Shown: piece by piece, positions 61,580-64,000 of the stretch
Layout: each line of letters opens with the position of its first letter
Position numbering within the stretch: position 1 is the stretch's first letter
DNA from: Paenibacillus sp. SYP-B3998
GTDB taxonomy: Bacteria > Bacillota > Bacilli > Paenibacillales > NBRC-103111
Assembly: GCF_010820665.1 (NCBI RefSeq)
Contig: NZ_JAAIKC010000002.1
Coordinates: 1 to 64,000 of the forward strand
Direction: 5' to 3'
DNA length: 64,000 bases
Translations under genes and position numbers: made by a program
Notes under the pieces: model-generated
Told to the model about the DNA's origin: nothing
The model's database searches: none
Seen by the model: only the letters and a program-made list of their open reading frames with translations

Positions 61580-62290
61580 GTGGCAGGATCAAGAGATATC
61601 TCGGAAGCTTCACAGATTCCGATTCTGTTTGAAGACAACCACATTCTTGTGGTTGAGAAGCCCGTCAACATGCCGACGCAAGAGGACGACTCGCGCGATC
61701 CAGATCTGCTTAGCTTGTTGAAGGCTGATCTTAAGCACCGTCACAGCAAACCAGGCAATGTTTACCTCGGGCTTGTTCACCGCCTAGATCGTCCCGTTGG
61801 AGGCGTTATGGTATTCGCCAAAACGTCAAAAGCCGCGTCCCGACTATCGGACGCGGTAAGGACGAGAGCCTTCGACAAGACGTATGTCGCTGTCGTACAC
61901 GGTAAGCCCCCACAGCCGTCTGCAACACTGCGGCACTGGCTGCGGAAAGACACGCGGACGAATACCGTCAGCGTGGTCAGAGAAGGCCAGCCGGAAGCCA
62001 AGGAAGCTGTGCTCGACTATTGGCTGCTCGGCAGCCAAGATGGGCTCAGCTTACTCCGGGTGAAGCTGCACACCGGTAGGCCGCACCAAATCCGGGTACA
62101 GCTGGCAGCCATCGGCTGTACGCTCTACGGCGACCAACGCTACGGGAGTACCGTCAACAAGCCCGGCCAGCAGCTTGCGCTCTGGTCAACGGAACTTGCC
62201 TTCGAGCATCCTACGCTGAAAGAGACCTTAAGCTTCCGGTCGTTACCGCCTCAGCAGTACCCTTGGCGCGAATTTACACATACCTGGTAA
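61580..62290 (+). CDS. RluA-family pseudouridine synthase
   Basis: This 236-aa enzyme isomerises uridine to pseudouridine in rRNA or tRNA. HILVVEKPVNMPTQEDD (about 16-32), the catalytic GLVHRLDRPVGGVMVFAKTS (about 63-82, Asp in HRLD), LLRVKLHTGRPHQIRVQLAA (about 152-171) and GDQRYG are visible. There is no S4 domain. GTG start after GGAGGCGTAAAGG. It lies 3 nt behind the methyltransferase gene and ends 1 nt before the convergent MarR stop. Confidence 0.92.
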   Translation: MAGSRDISEASQIPILFEDNHILVVEKPVNMPTQEDDSRDPDLLSLLKADLKHRHSKPGNVYLGLVHRLDRPVGGVMVFAKTSKAASRLSDAVRTRAFDKTYVAVVHGKPPQPSATLRHWLRKDTRTNTVSVVREGQPEAKEAVLDYWLLGSQDGLSLLRVKLHTGRPHQIRVQLAAIGCTLYGDQRYGSTVNKPGQQLALWSTELAFEHPTLKETLSFRSLPPQQYPWREFTHTW

Positions 62291-62291
62291 G

Positions 62292-62696
62292 TTAATTAGC
62301 AACTTTCCCCAATAAATAAATAAGCAGTTTCTGATTATGGGCGGAAACGCGATTGAGATACGAATTCAGCAGCTTTTCGCGGATTCCTGTCCCTCTCTCG
62401 CATTCCGCCTTTCCTGTATCCGTCACGTTGACCCACACGATACGACGGTCCTTCTCATCTCGTTCCCGAGCTATCAATTGATTCTTCTCCATGCGATCCA
62501 ATAGCGTTGTTACAGCCGCTGGTGTGGTCGATAAAAATTCAATCAAATCAGAGGGCTTCATTCGCTCATTTGCACTAAGCAGCTCTAGTACATGAAGTTG
62601 GCCCTCCGTGAGGGTTGGCGCCAGACCGGCTTCCATCTGAGCTTTCAATTCTTTGGATAGTTTAAGCCATAGCTTACCGAATTCATTGGAATACAC
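62292..62696 (-). CDS. MarR-family regulator
   Basis: The 134-aa regulator has a winged HTH: LTEGQLHVLELLSANERMKP, SDLIEFLSTTPAAVTTLLDR, MEKNQLIARERDEKDRRIVW (about 29-88). A dimer helix at the C-terminus ends LLIYLLGKVAN. It starts at a GTG; an ATG is not available nearby. The operator region at 62700-62760 shows no clear palindrome. The target is unknown. Confidence 0.88.
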   Translation of the reverse strand: MYSNEFGKLWLKLSKELKAQMEAGLAPTLTEGQLHVLELLSANERMKPSDLIEFLSTTPAAVTTLLDRMEKNQLIARERDEKDRRIVWVNVTDTGKAECERGTGIREKLLNSYLNRVSAHNQKLLIYLLGKVAN

Positions 62697-63006
62697 GCTT
62701 TTATCATCTCGCTTCCAAATTACTCCTAACTCAAGTATAGCATGACCTATCTATGGTTTAAAGGTTAATGGCATTAATATTTTCTGACAACTACTGCATC
62801 GTTTGTAGGACATGCTGTCGATAAGTTACGACAAAACAACCATCTTGTCCTAATATGATGGTTCATCTTGATAGTCATGCTTGCGAGAGAGCATTAACAC
62901 ATGGGCCACTCCTTACATATACTGTGGAATAAGTAGGCTTAAGGCTTTGATGCGCATTTGAACTTACACAACAGTTAAGTAACTAGCTACAAAGGAGTGA
63001 TTCAAT
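62697..63006. other. Intergenic region
   Basis: It holds the MarR leader on one side and the promoter region of the 55-aa gene on the other. I see no gene, RNA motif or strong hairpin here. Confidence 0.4.
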
Positions 63007-63174
63007 GTGGACGCTTGGAAAATGGAGCTTGGCAAAAAAGCGCTGGAATCAGGGTTGTTAAAAGACCCACAGTGGCTGGATCGGTTAGACGAACCAATGC
63101 CCCTATGGGTCCTATTAGAAATGGCTTTTCAACTCATTGAGAAGCTGGATCCACCTTCAATCAGTTACGATTAA
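63007..63174 (+). CDS. Small conserved-looking protein, 55 aa
   Basis: GTG at 63007 with AAAGGAG 9 nt upstream. It reads VDAWKMELGKKALESGLLKD, PQWLDRLDEPMPLWVLLEMA, FQLIEKLDPPSISYD, with a helical pattern throughout. Its stop overlaps the stop of the convergent parC by 3 nt. Family not recognised; the composition and ribosome site make it a likely real gene. Confidence 0.65.
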   Translation: MDAWKMELGKKALESGLLKDPQWLDRLDEPMPLWVLLEMAFQLIEKLDPPSISYD

Positions 63175-64000
63175 GGAAATCGCAAGATTTCAACAATGGC
63201 CTCCGTTTTGGTAACCGGTATGATTTGTTTCCCTTGCGCTTTACGATCTTCCAACGGCGCAGTCTCCGTTGAGAAACGAAGCTTCTCTCCAGTGTTCATG
63301 ATCGCTGTTATTGTATAATCCATTTTCACGATAAAGGTTCGAATTAGCATAGAGCCATTCGGCCTTACGCGCTTGCCTTCTTTGAATTCAAAGGTGAGAA
63401 TACCCTTGCCTCCGCGACCTTGGATTGGATAATCCACAACAAGGGAACGTTTGGCATAACCAATATCCGAGATGACGAGTACTTCTCCTTCATCCCCATA
63501 AATCCATTCCGCTGAGACGACCTCATCGTCTTCCTTAAGCTGAATGCCGCGAACTCCTGCGGCCGCTCGGCCCATTGGGTTCACTTCCTCTTCGCGGAAA
63601 CGAATACTCATCCCCTGTTTCGTGACAAGCAATATTTCTTTCGAATTGTCGCTTAAGTGAACTTGCAATACTTCATCTTGCTCACCAAGCTTACATGCGA
63701 CGATTCCGTTTGAACGGTTCGTCATATATTCCTTAAGCTCCGTTCGTTTGACTTGTCCTTTGCGCGTCACGAAAACGAGTGATTTGGTAGGATCTTCGAA
63801 GCCTTTCACCGGAATGACACTAACAATTCGATCTTCTTTTGAGATCGGAATAATGTTGACAATCGCCGTTCCGTTTTCCTTCCATTTAAACTCAGGCGCT
63901 TGGTGGACAGGCAGTAAGTAGTACTGACCTTTTTTCGTAAAGATCAGTAAACTCTCTATCGTATTCACATCCAGAAGGAATCGTACATAGTCGCCTTCCT
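63171..64000 (-). CDS. parC: DNA topoisomerase IV subunit A, C-terminal part (cut by window end)
   Basis: The reading continues past the right edge (EGDYVRFLLDVNTIESLLIF at the edge) and ends at 63171. It is the six-bladed beta-pinwheel domain of GyrA/ParC, seen in repeats such as LLIFTKKGQYYLLPVHQAPE, LVFVTRKGQVKRTELKEY, ILLVTKQGMSIRFREEEVN, VLVISDIGYAKRSLVVDYP and TAIMNTGEKLRFSTETAPL. The exact GyrA box (QRRGGKG) is replaced by QGRGGKG, and the set fits ParC better than GyrA. The catalytic Tyr lies outside the window. Confidence 0.85.
   Translation of the reverse strand, partial: EGDYVRFLLDVNTIESLLIFTKKGQYYLLPVHQAPEFKWKENGTAIVNIIPISKEDRIVSVIPVKGFEDPTKSLVFVTRKGQVKRTELKEYMTNRSNGIVACKLGEQDEVLQVHLSDNSKEILLVTKQGMSIRFREEEVNPMGRAAAGVRGIQLKEDDEVVSAEWIYGDEGEVLVISDIGYAKRSLVVDYPIQGRGGKGILTFEFKEGKRVRPNGSMLIRTFIVKMDYTITAIMNTGEKLRFSTETAPLEDRKAQGKQIIPVTKTEAIVEILRFP

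Noticed and set aside
1..64000. CRISPR array, tRNA, rRNA or replication origin
   Set aside because: No regularly spaced repeats, cloverleaf sequences or DnaA-box clusters were found by eye.

Overview
The window looks like chromosomal DNA from a spore-forming, low-to-mid G+C Firmicute of the Paenibacillus type. The evidence is an agr-type peptide locus, a glgBCDA operon, two NucB-type secreted nucleases, spore-coat-type ATP-grasp and DUF2642-like proteins, copper-amine-oxidase 'stalk' domain proteins, an AraC/substrate-binding fusion regulator with Fur boxes, and strong purine-rich ribosome binding sites. No RNA gene or CRISPR array was found.

Layout. (1) 1-11.5 kb is a decayed prophage or integrative element, mostly on the minus strand: an ArpU-type regulator, a small tyrosine recombinase, a DNA methylase, an HNH nuclease broken by a frameshift, several small phage-type ORFs, an intact group II intron (about 3.68-6.26 kb), a RES-domain toxin-like protein and the C-terminal part of a large serine recombinase. 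(2) 11.5-28.5 kb is a series of small cargo blocks: CapA-like phosphatase, a broken kinase-like gene, DUF2642-like/YheCD-like spore proteins, a SUMF1 protein, DUF4180 with TetR, an ABC exporter with its own HTH regulator, LysE, a GH19 chitinase and an alpha/beta hydrolase with TetR. Many pseudogenes and two mobile-element remnants lie among them. Five copies of the 5' end of one gene (thioredoxin-domain DUF255, YyaL-like) are scattered through 11.5-28.5 kb in the same orientation. Three of them end at the same codon, just before the conserved TCHWCH motif, which suggests repeated integration at one target gene. (3) 28.5-39.5 kb is accessory: small peptides, a VOC protein, a methyltransferase, NucB, a DUF7002-like protein, a chemoreceptor, and a compact agr locus. 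The agr locus comprises an RHH regulator, a kinase-less AgrC-like membrane protein, AgrB and AgrD, with a divergent CPBP protease. (4) 39.8-64 kb reads as ordinary chromosome: YeiH exporter with divergent LysR, a two-component system with a lipoprotein, siderophore binding protein and AraC-SBP regulator, NucB, a GH113-like protein, cardiolipin synthase, the glycogen operon, a PrsA-like foldase, two RNA-modification enzymes, MarR, and the 3' end of parC.

Working links. GlgC, GlgD, GlgA and GlgB form a complete ADP-glucose to branched-glycogen pathway. The Fur boxes place the binding protein and its AraC-SBP paralogue under iron control. AgrB and AgrD should make a small cyclic peptide, but no GHKL kinase or AgrA is present. 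A kinase-less membrane protein occupies that place, and two relatives of it occur elsewhere in the window. The most noteworthy items are the repeated DUF255 5' ends, the reduced agr locus, the fused tandem-duplicate gene at 2.1-2.9 kb, and several very short genes with good ribosome binding sites.
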